From the NCBI RefSeq assembly GCF_030123325.1, contig NZ_CP126106.1:5649001-5713000 (forward strand): DNA of 64,000 bases, written 5' to 3'. Shown piece after piece: positions 17,097 to 25,585 of the stretch (positions are counted from its first letter, which is position 1; each line of letters opens with the position of its first letter). This DNA is from Peribacillus simplex. Its GTDB lineage: Bacteria; Bacillota; Bacilli; Bacillales; DSM-1321. A program made the translations under genes and the position numbers. The notes under the pieces were generated by a model. The model worked only from the letters and a program-made list of their open reading frames with translations, was not told the DNA's origin and did not search any database.

Positions 17097-18641
17097 TTAT
17101 TCTAAATGGCGCCTTTGGAAATCAGCGATCCTCTTGTAGTCGCCCTCCAATTGCCTGCTTACGGATAAATAAATCGACATTAATTCTTCATACACTTTAA
17201 CGTTCTCTTCGATCGGGACAAGTTCATTCGTTTCACCAACCATTCCCTCAACCTCATCAAGGCTTTCGATTTCGCCCAATGCGTATAATCCTAGAACGGC
17301 GGCGCCTAAGCTCGAACTCTCAAAGCTTTCAGGAATGGTCACGTTTTGATTGAATATATCAGCCATGATTTGGCGCCAGAGCTTCGATCGGACAAATCCG
17401 CCGCTTGCATGAATCTTCTCGGGAGCACCAGTCAACTCCTTTACAGCAATAAGGACACTGTACAAGTTATACATCACACCCTCCAGCACTGCCCGGACCA
17501 TATGGTCACGAGTATGATGAAGCGCCAGCCCAAAGAAGGAGCCCCTTGCATCGGCACTCCATAATGGTGCCCGTTCCCCTGCCATATACGGATGGAATAT
17601 CAACCCATCAGAACCAGGTGCAATATTGGAAGCCATATCCGTCAGAATCTCATAGGAGTCCTGTCCCGAAGCCTTCGCTTTTTCGATTTCCACACGGCCC
17701 AATTGATCGCGGGCCCATCGGAAGGTGATTCCCCCATTGTTGACCGGTCCGCCGATTACCCAATGATTCTCAGTAAGTGCATAGCAGAATGTCCTGCCTT
17801 TGGGATCGGTAAGCGGCCGGTCACTGACGGTCCTTACCGCCCCGCTCGTTCCAATCGTCACTGCCAGAACGCCTGGCTTGATTGCGTTTTGCCCTAAGTT
17901 GGCAAGCACGCCATCACTCGCGCCAATCACAAACGGGGTATCAGCATGAATGTTCATTTTTGCAGCTGATTCCTCACTTAATCCTGAGAGGATATGCGTT
18001 GTAGGGACAAGCGTCGGCAGCTTGTCTGCCCCGATTCCAGCGATGGTGAGTGCCTCTTCATCCCACTTCAGGTCATTCAAGTTGAACATGCCCGTTGCAG
18101 AAGCGAGTGAATAATCCATCACATACTCATTGAAAAATTTATAGATGATGTATTCTTTAATTCCTATAAATTTTTCCGTTTCGTTAAAAATCCCGGGATG
18201 TTCATTTCTTAGCCACATTACTTTCGTGATTGGCGACATTGGGTGAATGGGTGTTCCCGTCCTGTGATACAATTGCACCCCCTGTTTTGAAGCCTTCAAT
18301 TTCTCCGCATAGGCAACACTTCGATTATCTGCCCATGTAATGCTATTCGTCAGCGGGTTGCCGTCTTTACCAATTGCGATCAAGCTATGCATCGCCGAAC
18401 TGAACGATATGAAGCCCAGTTCTTGCTTTTCTATTCCGCTTGCAATCATAACCTCGCCTATTGCAATGATGACCGCTTTATAGATTTCCTCGGGATCTTG
18501 TTCCGCAACGGAAGGAGTTGGACTGTGAAGAGGATATCCTCTCGAACAAGATTGGACAACCTCCCCTCCTTTTGAAAAAAGAACGACCTTCGTACTCGTC
18601 GTGCCAATATCGATCCCCATCATATAACCTGATTGTCCCAT
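17097..18641 (-). CDS. gntK: Gluconokinase
   Basis: FGGY-family kinase that phosphorylates gluconate to 6-phosphogluconate. It has 514 residues from ATG 18641. The phosphate loop is MMGIDIGTTSTKVVLFS, followed by AEQDPEEIYKAV, the sugar-binding SSAMHSLIAI and NSITWADNR segments, and the adenosine motif IHASGGFVRSKLWRQIMADI, all close to B. subtilis GntK. The ATG at 18641 sits 12 bases from AAAGGAG, slightly far. Its upstream neighbour in the same direction is a decayed gluconate permease, so gluconate uptake by this locus is lost. Confidence 0.92.
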   Translation of the reverse strand: MGQSGYMMGIDIGTTSTKVVLFSKGGEVVQSCSRGYPLHSPTPSVAEQDPEEIYKAVIIAIGEVMIASGIEKQELGFISFSSAMHSLIAIGKDGNPLTNSITWADNRSVAYAEKLKASKQGVQLYHRTGTPIHPMSPITKVMWLRNEHPGIFNETEKFIGIKEYIIYKFFNEYVMDYSLASATGMFNLNDLKWDEEALTIAGIGADKLPTLVPTTHILSGLSEESAAKMNIHADTPFVIGASDGVLANLGQNAIKPGVLAVTIGTSGAVRTVSDRPLTDPKGRTFCYALTENHWVIGGPVNNGGITFRWARDQLGRVEIEKAKASGQDSYEILTDMASNIAPGSDGLIFHPYMAGERAPLWSADARGSFFGLALHHTRDHMVRAVLEGVMYNLYSVLIAVKELTGAPEKIHASGGFVRSKLWRQIMADIFNQNVTIPESFESSSLGAAVLGLYALGEIESLDEVEGMVGETNELVPIEENVKVYEELMSIYLSVSRQLEGDYKRIADFQRRHLE

Positions 18642-18663
18642 ATCTACATCATGCTCCTTTCTC

Positions 18664-19425
18664 TTAAACAATTGAACTCAATAGTAAGATTAGGATAAAT
18701 GAAACGACTGATATAATCGTTTCCATAGTCCAAGACTTTAACGTTTGGGCGCCTGTTAGATAAAAAAAAGCTCTTTGATCATCCAAAATCCTGACTTCAC
18801 CCCAATTCATTTTTAAATGCACCGCCGGCTCCAATAATCAAGATGATGGATTCAGTTGGGGCGAGGCAGGCGGCCATGAATTGGCTTAGTTCTACTTTAT
18901 TAAAACCTCTAGCGCAACCTAATGTAAAGGATGGAACCACCACAGAAACCATGAGGGCGATGATAGGCTCTCAATGAAGGCAATCCAATCATTCAATATT
19001 GAACCTTCACCCAAACACAGAACTGAAAGCTCCGATCAACATTAATAAGACCGGGCATTAAAATCGCGATCAAGATAATGCCGAAACCTGGGTGCTCACG
19101 GTTATGCATATTGGAGAATTGATCCGCTAGCCCCTCGGGTGCTTGTACATCCATTCTTTTAGATTGCAGGAACCTGAAATGGGTCCAGCTAACTTGGGAA
19201 TCCTGATTTTTACCGACTCGGCCATCGCCTTTCCATGCATGGTACCTAAACCGACAATAAGTGCTTTCTAACCAAGATGATTACCTACCCCTGTCTGAAC
19301 AGCATCTGCAACATCCGGAATATCCATACGTACGGAGGCGAGAAGTAACGCAAATGGGTGCCATTTTACTTTGGCCATGATAATGAAGCGCATAAATCAA
19401 CAAATCCATAAAGGTAAGATCTCAA
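18664..19425 (-). pseudogene. gntP: Decayed gluconate permease gntP
   Basis: Translating the minus strand in short frames gives recognisable pieces of a GntP-family permease in the right order: RMDIPDVADAVQTGVGNHLG then a stop, ALIVGLGTMHGKAMAE, HPGFGIILIAILMPGLI, a VVVPSFTLGCARGFNK helix, ESIILIIGAGGAFKN, GFWMIKELF, and a C-terminal WTMETIISVVSFILILLLSS that ends in TAA at 18664. An intact GntP is about 450 residues; here about 760 bases remain with in-frame stops, frameshifts and deletions. It lies 22 bases upstream of gntK, so it was once the first gene of a gntP-gntK unit. Confidence 0.85.
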
Positions 19426-19426
19426 T

Positions 19427-19469
19427 GAAAAAAGCATCGAACCAGTTCATTGTGAACTAAACTCGATAC
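19427..19469 (-). terminator. Terminator of the corrinoid operon
   Basis: A long imperfect hairpin (19434-19449 with 19453-19469, several G-T pairs and one bulge) followed on the minus strand by six T, 20 bases beyond the last operon stop. Confidence 0.75.
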
Positions 19470-19489
19470 CTGATTCAGTCATGAAATGA

Positions 19490-20188
19490 TCATTCGCCAA
19501 TAAAAAGAGAACCGGATCGGTGCTTGATTTCTTCCTCAAGTTGTTCAGGATAAGCAATGAGGAAGCAGGTGGATGGTCCTGATGATTTTGCAATATCGAC
19601 TTTATTACTTATATGCACAGAAACACCTTCACCACTTTGGTCCAGGTGCTCCCATTCATATGCTATCCCTTTTGAGCCGACTGGAAGTGCCTGAACACCT
19701 TCCATTTCACATAGGCTTTTATATAAAGATAACGGCGCGATCCAATCTTGCTGTTCCATTACTTCTTCTCCAACGAGCGGCCTGCCGATCAGAGCTATTT
19801 TCCGTAAAGGGTACTGCTTTTTAACATATTCATTCGCTCGTTTACCAATCACCATAAGACCAAGTGCTGATTGAAGTAGCGGCATGTTACTTTCAGTGCT
19901 GCCTGTAATGGGGAGATCCTCCATTCCCAATTCATTCAGCCCCTTCCTGACACCCTTGGTCAAGTCCTCCCAGGCTTGATCACCGCAGAAATTATTTAGA
20001 ACGACGGATACTGGGCTCCCGCCAACGCCCAAACATTCCATGACGGCAACCCGAAAGGAATAATATCCAACGACCTCATAAGGGACATGGACAAGATCTT
20101 TTTCCTTCAGGCCGATTCCGCCGCTATTATCACTTGAAACAATCAATGAATCTAATTCGGAAAATGGTAAAATCAATGAATCACTCAT
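19490..20188 (-). CDS. cblS: Alpha-ribazole kinase CblS
   Basis: A 232-residue AIR-synthase-like kinase that phosphorylates alpha-ribazole to its 5'-phosphate, bypassing CobT for lower-ligand salvage. Recognisable features are SDNSGGIGLKEKDLV at the N-terminus, the VAVMECLGVGGSPVSVVLN core and PITGSTESNMPLLQSALGLMVIG. The assignment rests on the combination with CblT, known as a pair in Geobacillus and Listeria. The start ATG overlaps the cblT stop (ATGA), so the two are coupled. Last gene of the operon. Confidence 0.8.
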   Translation of the reverse strand: MSDSLILPFSELDSLIVSSDNSGGIGLKEKDLVHVPYEVVGYYSFRVAVMECLGVGGSPVSVVLNNFCGDQAWEDLTKGVRKGLNELGMEDLPITGSTESNMPLLQSALGLMVIGKRANEYVKKQYPLRKIALIGRPLVGEEVMEQQDWIAPLSLYKSLCEMEGVQALPVGSKGIAYEWEHLDQSGEGVSVHISNKVDIAKSSGPSTCFLIAYPEQLEEEIKHRSGSLFIGE

Positions 20189-20679
20189 TCTGCGAGTCCA
20201 TCTTTAAAAATCATTTTTTTCAAGACAGGCTCCAAGCGTGGCAGTAAAAGGCCAGCCAATACTACATTTACCGCCGTCGCTGCCGTCAATCCCGGAACCA
20301 ATAATGTGTAAAAACCAGGGCTGATCAGAAATGCGAAAGGCAGGGCTAAAACGAAGGCATTACCGATAAAGAAGAGGAAAAATGCGCCTATTTTTTTTCC
20401 GCTTATATATAAAATGCTAAACATCCATGTCAGGACCGCCATTTCGGCCATGATCAAAAAGTGGAATGGCCCAAGTGGCATGCCGCCGAATAACGCTGAA
20501 ATGATATGACCAAGCCCAGCTACAATAGCCCCCGATACCGGGCCAAGTATGACAGCCGCCAAAAGGGCCGGAAAACTATCCAAGGCGATACTCCCGATCG
20601 GGGAAGGGATTTTAATCATTGCCCCTACCGCCGATAAGGCAATGAATATGGCAATTGCACTAATTTTTCTTACATCCAT
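20185..20679 (-). CDS. cblT: Alpha-ribazole transporter CblT (ECF S-component-like)
   Basis: An integral membrane protein of 164 residues with five or six helices; the start DVRKISAIAIFIALSAVGAMIKIPSPIGSIALDSFPAL is the usual S-component fold with a substrate loop. In Geobacillus the homologue imports alpha-ribazole. It would use a shared ECF energising module encoded elsewhere. It sits two bases after pduO and overlaps cblS by four bases. Confidence 0.8.
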   Translation of the reverse strand: MDVRKISAIAIFIALSAVGAMIKIPSPIGSIALDSFPALLAAVILGPVSGAIVAGLGHIISALFGGMPLGPFHFLIMAEMAVLTWMFSILYISGKKIGAFFLFFIGNAFVLALPFAFLISPGFYTLLVPGLTAATAVNVVLAGLLLPRLEPVLKKMIFKDGLAE

Positions 20680-20681
20680 GT

Positions 20682-21266
20682 TTACTCTTTTTCCTTTCTT
20701 TTCCCTCCACGGAATACATTTGCGCTGCGGATATATTCCACATCTTTCACACCAAGACGGAAGTTGATCACACGTGCAACGGCAAAGAAGTAATCCGACA
20801 AACGATTTAAATATTGAAGTGATAATGGTGAAACGGCCGCACCAGACTTGATCAATGAAACGACCAATCGTTCCGCCCTTCTTGTGACGGTACGGGCGAT
20901 GTGAATGGTTGCAGCCGCTTTTGAGCCGCCAGGCAGGATAAACTTTTCCAATTCCGGCGCTTCGAGTATGAAGGCATCTATTCGTTCTTCCAAATAGGTA
21001 ATGGCCTCCTCCGTCAGCTTTTGCGGGGCCTTCTCGGAAACGGTTGCCAAATCACCGCCGCAATCAAACAACTCATGCTGGATCTTCTCTAGATCGGCCA
21101 GTACATCCGTAAATATCGCTGAATCCAATTCTGTCACAGCAAGACCGATATAGCTATTCACTTCATCGACTGTTCCATAAGATTCAACCCGGATGTCATC
21201 CTTATCAAGCCGACCTCCGATTACGCTTGTTTGTCCCTTATCCCCTGTACGTGTATAGATTTTCAT
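20682..21266 (-). CDS. pduO: PduO-type cob(I)alamin adenosyltransferase
   Basis: Transfers the 5'-deoxyadenosyl group of ATP to reduced corrinoids. The ATP-binding N-terminus KIYTRTGDKGQTSVIGG is diagnostic for the PduO family, and RVESYGTVDEVNSYIGLA and the C-terminal RTVTRRAERLVV and LNRLSDYFFAVAR motifs are intact. The 194 residues are normal. AGGAGGCAA precedes ATG 21266. The product would act on imported cobinamide or cobyric acid before nucleotide-loop assembly. Confidence 0.95.
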   Translation of the reverse strand: MKIYTRTGDKGQTSVIGGRLDKDDIRVESYGTVDEVNSYIGLAVTELDSAIFTDVLADLEKIQHELFDCGGDLATVSEKAPQKLTEEAITYLEERIDAFILEAPELEKFILPGGSKAAATIHIARTVTRRAERLVVSLIKSGAAVSPLSLQYLNRLSDYFFAVARVINFRLGVKDVEYIRSANVFRGGKRKEKE

Positions 21267-21280
21267 CCCAATTGCCTCCT

Positions 21281-21709
21281 CTACTTTATTCGCTGGTTAA
21301 TTCCATACCAAATGATGTCAACGCGACTGGATATGGTTGCTACATCTTGAAAGACCCATCCGCAGGCATCGCGCCATCTGCGATCTCTTGCTTCGATCGG
21401 GACAATGCCTTTGGAAATATCAGAACCGATCACAATGCAATTGTGTTCATCCTTTTCTTTCTCCCATATTCGCCAATCAGCCATGATTTCCTTCCATCTT
21501 TTTCGAATCGAATCTGAATCCATCTTTTCTGCATCTTGCTGAATCCATGCATCCAACCCTTGCAATACAACAGTCTTGCCTTGAAAATCAATCAATTCCG
21601 GCTGTTCTTTTCGATAACCGGATAGCCAAAGGACATCATTTTCCAATCCATACAATTGCTTTACCCATTTAGTTTTCCCATTATAGGCGCCTCCTGTAAC
21701 AAAGTGCAG
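21281..21709 (-). CDS. Second, shortened CobU-like P-loop protein with probable CTG start
   Basis: A roughly 142-residue relative of adenosylcobinamide kinase. It keeps a P-loop (FVTGGAYNGKTKWVKQ), the LIDFQGKTVVLQGLDAWI strand, and SDISKGIVPIEARDRRWRDACGWVFQDVA, which parallels the conserved C-terminal CobU block. It lacks the guanylylated-histidine region seen in the true CobU at 23024. AAGGAGGGG at 21714-21722 sits eight bases before a CTG at 21709, and no ATG, GTG or TTG is suitably placed; the ATG at 21745 lies inside cobC without a ribosome site. Possibly kinase-only, or a regulatory paralogue. Confidence 0.65.
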   Translation of the reverse strand: MHFVTGGAYNGKTKWVKQLYGLENDVLWLSGYRKEQPELIDFQGKTVVLQGLDAWIQQDAEKMDSDSIRKRWKEIMADWRIWEKEKDEHNCIVIGSDISKGIVPIEARDRRWRDACGWVFQDVATISSRVDIIWYGINQRIK

Positions 21710-22284
21710 CGTTCTCCCCTCCTTAAGCTTTCCCGGTCTTCCCATATCAGCTCATATCCCCTGCCATGGGAAATTCCCCAATCAAAAAAGGACTTTTCCA
21801 TCGGGGCATAGCGGACCAATAAATCACGAATTACCCCTCCATGCGTCATTAGGGCAATTCGGTTCTCCTTACAGGCAATCAAATGGTTCCAGCCATCATT
21901 CACACGCTTGGAAAATGCCGGATAGCTTTCACCCCCAGGCACAAGGGCTTCCATGGGACGTTCCAGCCAATTAAGATAATCTCTATCTGTCTTTAACTCT
22001 TGATACGTCCGACCTTCCCAACTGCCGAAGTTCATTTCACGGAACAAAGGATTTTTGACCGGAACTGCATGTGGAAACAGCAGTCGCGCAGTTTCCACAC
22101 AGCGGGGCAAATCACTGCTGAGAATTTTTTCATACTTTGGGTAAGAGTCTCTTAATTCCAGTATTTCCTTTTCTCCTTTGGCGCTTAATGGGGAATCCGT
22201 CCAGCCTAAATAGGCCTTTCGCCCATTTGCTTCCGTCAGCCCATGGCGAAGTAGTGTAATAGCCACAATATCAGCCATAACCAA
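21661..22284 (-). CDS. cobC: Alpha-ribazole phosphatase CobC (histidine phosphatase family)
   Basis: Phosphoglycerate-mutase-like phosphatase of 207 residues that dephosphorylates alpha-ribazole phosphate or adenosylcobalamin phosphate. The catalytic LLRHGLTEANG motif is at about residues 11-21, FREMNFGSWEGRTYQEL and the second histidine in ALMTHGGVIRDLL complete the site. TTG 22284 has AAGGGG at good spacing and overlaps the end of cobS by 49 bases; the ATG six bases later is the alternative. The 3' end overlaps the next gene. Confidence 0.88.
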   Translation of the reverse strand: MVMADIVAITLLRHGLTEANGRKAYLGWTDSPLSAKGEKEILELRDSYPKYEKILSSDLPRCVETARLLFPHAVPVKNPLFREMNFGSWEGRTYQELKTDRDYLNWLERPMEALVPGGESYPAFSKRVNDGWNHLIACKENRIALMTHGGVIRDLLVRYAPMEKSFFDWGISHGRGYELIWEDRESLRRGERCTLLQEAPIMGKLNG

Positions 22285-23027
22285 AGCTCAACCCCTTCCA
22301 CGGATGCCCCCAGTACATCCCCCGTTATCCCACCGAACCAACTGACGATTTTACATTTTATATAAACCAGGAAAAACACCGCAGCCAGACACATGATGAA
22401 AAATAAGGTGACAAGCTTAAAATCGATGATCCAGGCAATCGCCAAACTTACAAAGAAGTACATCCAATAAATGGGCAAACTGCTTTTCTTTACTGCACTT
22501 TGAAAAAAAGCACCGAGCCCCTCTTTTTTAGCCAGCGGCATCCGGATGAGCAAATAACCCATCACGCATTTGCTTAAGAGGGGAAGGGCAATGATCAAGA
22601 AGTATGTCCATTCATTAACCCTTTCGACAATTTCATAGATAAATAGAAACCGGGCTGCCAATAGGACTATGACGGAGATTACACCAAATGCACCTGTCCT
22701 GGAATCCTTCATGATTTCCAATCGCCGCTCTTTATCCTGATAGGAAAAAAAAGCATCACTTGCATCGATCCAGCCATCGAGATGCAAACCTCCCGTTAAT
22801 GCCATCGTCAAAAACCAAAGGAAAAAGGCAATCGCCAGCGATGACAATGGGGTCCATTCCACGAGCGCATACAAAACACCGCCCAATATCAAGCCTAGCA
22901 AAAGACCTACCAATGGAAAGGTTTGAATGGCACGGTGAATATATTTCTTCTCCATCGGAAGCTGCTTCTTTATTGGAAAAACCGTAAAGAACTGCAGGTT
23001 AATTAAAAATCCGATCACTCCGCTCAT
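22236..23027 (-). CDS. cobS: Adenosylcobinamide-GDP ribazoletransferase (cobalamin synthase)
   Basis: Integral membrane enzyme joining adenosylcobinamide-GDP with alpha-ribazole (phosphate). The protein of about 263 residues has multiple hydrophobic helices and the CobS signature ALTGGLHLDGWIDASDAFFSYQDKERRLEIMKDSRTGAFG (acidic DG-DA-D metal site). I prefer ATG 23027, which overlaps the cobU stop as ATGA, over the ATG at 23039; both are in frame. Confidence 0.92.
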   Translation of the reverse strand: MSGVIGFLINLQFFTVFPIKKQLPMEKKYIHRAIQTFPLVGLLLGLILGGVLYALVEWTPLSSLAIAFFLWFLTMALTGGLHLDGWIDASDAFFSYQDKERRLEIMKDSRTGAFGVISVIVLLAARFLFIYEIVERVNEWTYFLIIALPLLSKCVMGYLLIRMPLAKKEGLGAFFQSAVKKSSLPIYWMYFFVSLAIAWIIDFKLVTLFFIMCLAAVFFLVYIKCKIVSWFGGITGDVLGASVEGVELWLWLILWLLHYFAMG

Positions 23028-23599
23028 TCCTGCATGCACCCTTTCTTCCGCAATGGAATTCCCGCTTCTACAAGATAGGCTTCATCGGCCTGCCCGACGA
23101 TCGTTTGATGAAGCTGGCCCAGTGTTTTTCCGTATATATGAAGAAAATCATCATGGAAAATCGGTTCCTGCACCAATTCATTGCTCACGACTATTAAACA
23201 GCTGGATTGTTTTCTTATCTCATTGATTCCGGTTATTATTTTTGAAAAAACGCTATCTAAAAATTCTTCTTCAAGCGGAATACCTGGGCCAAATAGTTCG
23301 TTATCAAGCAGGGTTGTCAGACAATCGAGCAGAATGATGGAATCCTGATCAATGTCCTCCCCTATCCTTGTAATATCCGTTGCGTATTCGGAAGTTTTCC
23401 ATGCAATCGGGCTGCTTTCTCTATCTTTCCGGTGCCTAAGGATGCGTTCACCCATCTCCACATCACTGATACGGCCACAGGCGAGGTAATGCAAGTTCCC
23501 ATCCGTTTGGAGTGCATACTCCAGGGCTTTTCTTTCTGCGAAGCTGCTTTTTCCGGAACGGACACCCCCGGTTATAAAACAGAGACTTGCTTTCTCCAC
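23024..23599 (-). CDS. cobU: Adenosylcobinamide kinase / guanylyltransferase CobU
   Basis: Bifunctional enzyme that phosphorylates adenosylcobinamide and then transfers GMP to it. The P-loop FITGGVRSGKSSFAER lies at residues 8-23. MGERILRHRKDRESSPIAW carries the histidine region for guanylylation, followed by ILLDCLTTLLDNELF and VSNELVQEPIFHDDFLHIYGKTLGQLHQ. Length 191 is normal. GTG 23599 has GGAGGGGG upstream. Compare the shorter paralogue at 21281. Confidence 0.95.
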   Translation of the reverse strand: MEKASLCFITGGVRSGKSSFAERKALEYALQTDGNLHYLACGRISDVEMGERILRHRKDRESSPIAWKTSEYATDITRIGEDIDQDSIILLDCLTTLLDNELFGPGIPLEEEFLDSVFSKIITGINEIRKQSSCLIVVSNELVQEPIFHDDFLHIYGKTLGQLHQTIVGQADEAYLVEAGIPLRKKGCMQE

Positions 23600-24645
23600 T
23601 GTCTTACCCCCTCCATCAGTGCTTCGTTATCATGTTCACTCTTCACAGCAAACCGAAGCCACCTTCCATCCAAACCGGGAAAATTATAGGTATGACGCGG
23701 TACGATTCCTTTTTTCAGCAAAAAGGGGAAAAGGGATAAGGATTCATCTTTCACCAAATAAAAATTGACTGTGCTATCGGAGACATTCAGCCCTTGCTCC
23801 TCATAAAACCGGAATAGTTTTTGCTTTTGTAAGGCAATATAGTCTCTTGTCTTTCTCATATAGGATTCTTCTGCAAGACAGATTTTCCCCACTTCAAGTG
23901 CCACATGGTTGACGCTCCAATGCGGTTTATAATTTCTTACCCGTTTTATGATGTCAGGTGCCGCAAGCAAATAGCCCAGTCTCAAACCCGGAATTGCAAA
24001 GATTTTAGTCATTGATCTCAGAATGAGTAAATGCGGAAATACATTGATTAAAGAAGCATAACTAAAGGCATCCTCCGTAAAATCATAAAAAGCTTCATCC
24101 AGGACTACCAGGCAGTCCGCTTTTTGGCATTCAATGATCAATTCCCTAACTGCATCCCGCTTAAATGAAACACCGGTCGGATTATTAGGTGTACATAAGA
24201 AAATTGCATCATATTCGGGTAATCGGGGAATCAATCGATCCAAGTCCAATTGCCACTCAGGAGCATCAAGCTGGTGAAAATCGACCTTACTTCCGGCTGC
24301 CAAACAAGCTTCTGCATATTCTGCAAATGCCGGCTGAATGATTAGCACTCTTTGATTGGCTAATCCGTTCGCTACCAACATGATTATTTCAGCACCACCG
24401 TTCCCCATCAAAACGGATTGCTCAGGAAGCCCTTCTTTTTTTGCGATTGATTTTGTCAGTTCAATGGCATGAGGATCTGGGTATTGAAGGATTCCTTCGA
24501 AAAAACCAGACCACTGTTCCTTTATGCGTAAAGGCGGACCCAATGGGTTGATGTTAGCACTGAAGTCGAGAACCGATTCAGGCATTTCGATTTCCAGCGC
24601 TTCGTAAAGATAATGAGGATTAGAGCCATGAGAAGGTAATGTCAA
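23572..24645 (-). CDS. cobD: Threonine-phosphate decarboxylase (PLP-dependent)
   Basis: Class I/II aminotransferase-fold enzyme that decarboxylates threonine phosphate to (R)-1-amino-2-propanol phosphate, the linker of the nucleotide loop (CobD in Salmonella nomenclature). Evidence: N-terminal HGSN and LDFSANINPLGPP, the substrate loop FLCTPNNPTGVSF, the PLP-lysine region LRSMTKIFAIPGLRLGYLLA, and 357 residues. It directly precedes cobU and follows cbiB, its metabolic partner. TTG 24645 follows TAGGGGGAC. Histidinol-phosphate aminotransferase is the main look-alike; context decides. Confidence 0.9.
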   Translation of the reverse strand: MTLPSHGSNPHYLYEALEIEMPESVLDFSANINPLGPPLRIKEQWSGFFEGILQYPDPHAIELTKSIAKKEGLPEQSVLMGNGGAEIIMLVANGLANQRVLIIQPAFAEYAEACLAAGSKVDFHQLDAPEWQLDLDRLIPRLPEYDAIFLCTPNNPTGVSFKRDAVRELIIECQKADCLVVLDEAFYDFTEDAFSYASLINVFPHLLILRSMTKIFAIPGLRLGYLLAAPDIIKRVRNYKPHWSVNHVALEVGKICLAEESYMRKTRDYIALQKQKLFRFYEEQGLNVSDSTVNFYLVKDESLSLFPFLLKKGIVPRHTYNFPGLDGRWLRFAVKSEHDNEALMEGVRQWRKQVSVL

Positions 24646-25585
24646 GAATAAGTCCCCCTAGCCATAGCATCAGTAGAAATAGAAAAGATGACCGATGCAT
24701 GATGGTAATCGTTTTTGGTATATGTTTTGCTTCCAATCGAACAAGCGGAACTCCCATCCTCGCACGGTCGGAAACAATTCCTTTGTACATATTCCTGCCT
24801 CCAAGCTGTATTCCCAAAATGGCAGCAACGCCTGCTTCACACCACCCGCTATTCGGGCTTGGATGTTTTTTTGCATCATTGAATAATATCTTCCATCTGG
24901 CACCAGGTCCATGATGGCCGGATTTCGAGCTCAGCAACATCAGGAATCCGGTGAGGCGGCTGGGAATCCAGTTGACAATATCATCGAGCTTGGCTGAAGC
25001 CCAGCCGAATTGTCCATATTTATCATTTTTGTACCCTACCATGGAATCGCAGGTATTAATCGCCCTGTACATCATCGCAAGCGGCGCACCGCCAAATGCT
25101 GCCCAAAACATCGGTGCCGTGATCCCATCACTGGTATTTTCCGCTACGGTTTCCACGGTTCCCCTGACTATTTCGGATTCATCAAGATCAGCAGTATCAC
25201 GGCCCACGATATAGGAAAGCTTTAGCCTCGCTTCAGGAAAATCCCGTTCATTAAGCGGATGGCAAACATCCATCCCAGCTTGCTTCAAGCCCTTTTGAGC
25301 TATCGTAGTGGAAATGACAACAGCTTCCCAAAGGATGCCTGCAAGCGGATGGATCCAATAGGCCAAATAGACGGTAAGACCAGTAATCAACAACACTACC
25401 GATAAGACGATGATCAACATGAAGAGTCCATTCCGTTTCTTATATGCCCCTCTATTGAATGCCAGATCCAATTTGCTTATCATCGTTCCTATCCATTTGA
25501 CTGGATGCGGCCAATTTGGAGGGTCACCAATTAATAGATCAAGGAAAAACGCCAGCGTAACTGCAAAGAGATGATAATAAATCAT
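24620..25585 (-). CDS. cbiB: Adenosylcobinamide-phosphate synthase CbiB
   Basis: Membrane enzyme attaching aminopropanol (phosphate) to adenosylcobyric acid. The signature FFLDLLIGDPPNWPHPVKWIG opens the protein, followed by VGRDTADLDESEIVRGTVETVAENTSDG and the NTCDSMVGYKNDKYGQFGWASAKLDD motif, all typical. There are four to five hydrophobic helices in 321 residues. The ATG at 25585 overlaps the previous gene's stop. Its presence with CbiZ means non-native cobamides can be cut to cobyric acid and rebuilt. Confidence 0.95.
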   Translation of the reverse strand: MIYYHLFAVTLAFFLDLLIGDPPNWPHPVKWIGTMISKLDLAFNRGAYKKRNGLFMLIIVLSVVLLITGLTVYLAYWIHPLAGILWEAVVISTTIAQKGLKQAGMDVCHPLNERDFPEARLKLSYIVGRDTADLDESEIVRGTVETVAENTSDGITAPMFWAAFGGAPLAMMYRAINTCDSMVGYKNDKYGQFGWASAKLDDIVNWIPSRLTGFLMLLSSKSGHHGPGARWKILFNDAKKHPSPNSGWCEAGVAAILGIQLGGRNMYKGIVSDRARMGVPLVRLEAKHIPKTITIMHRSSFLFLLMLWLGGLILDITFSWL

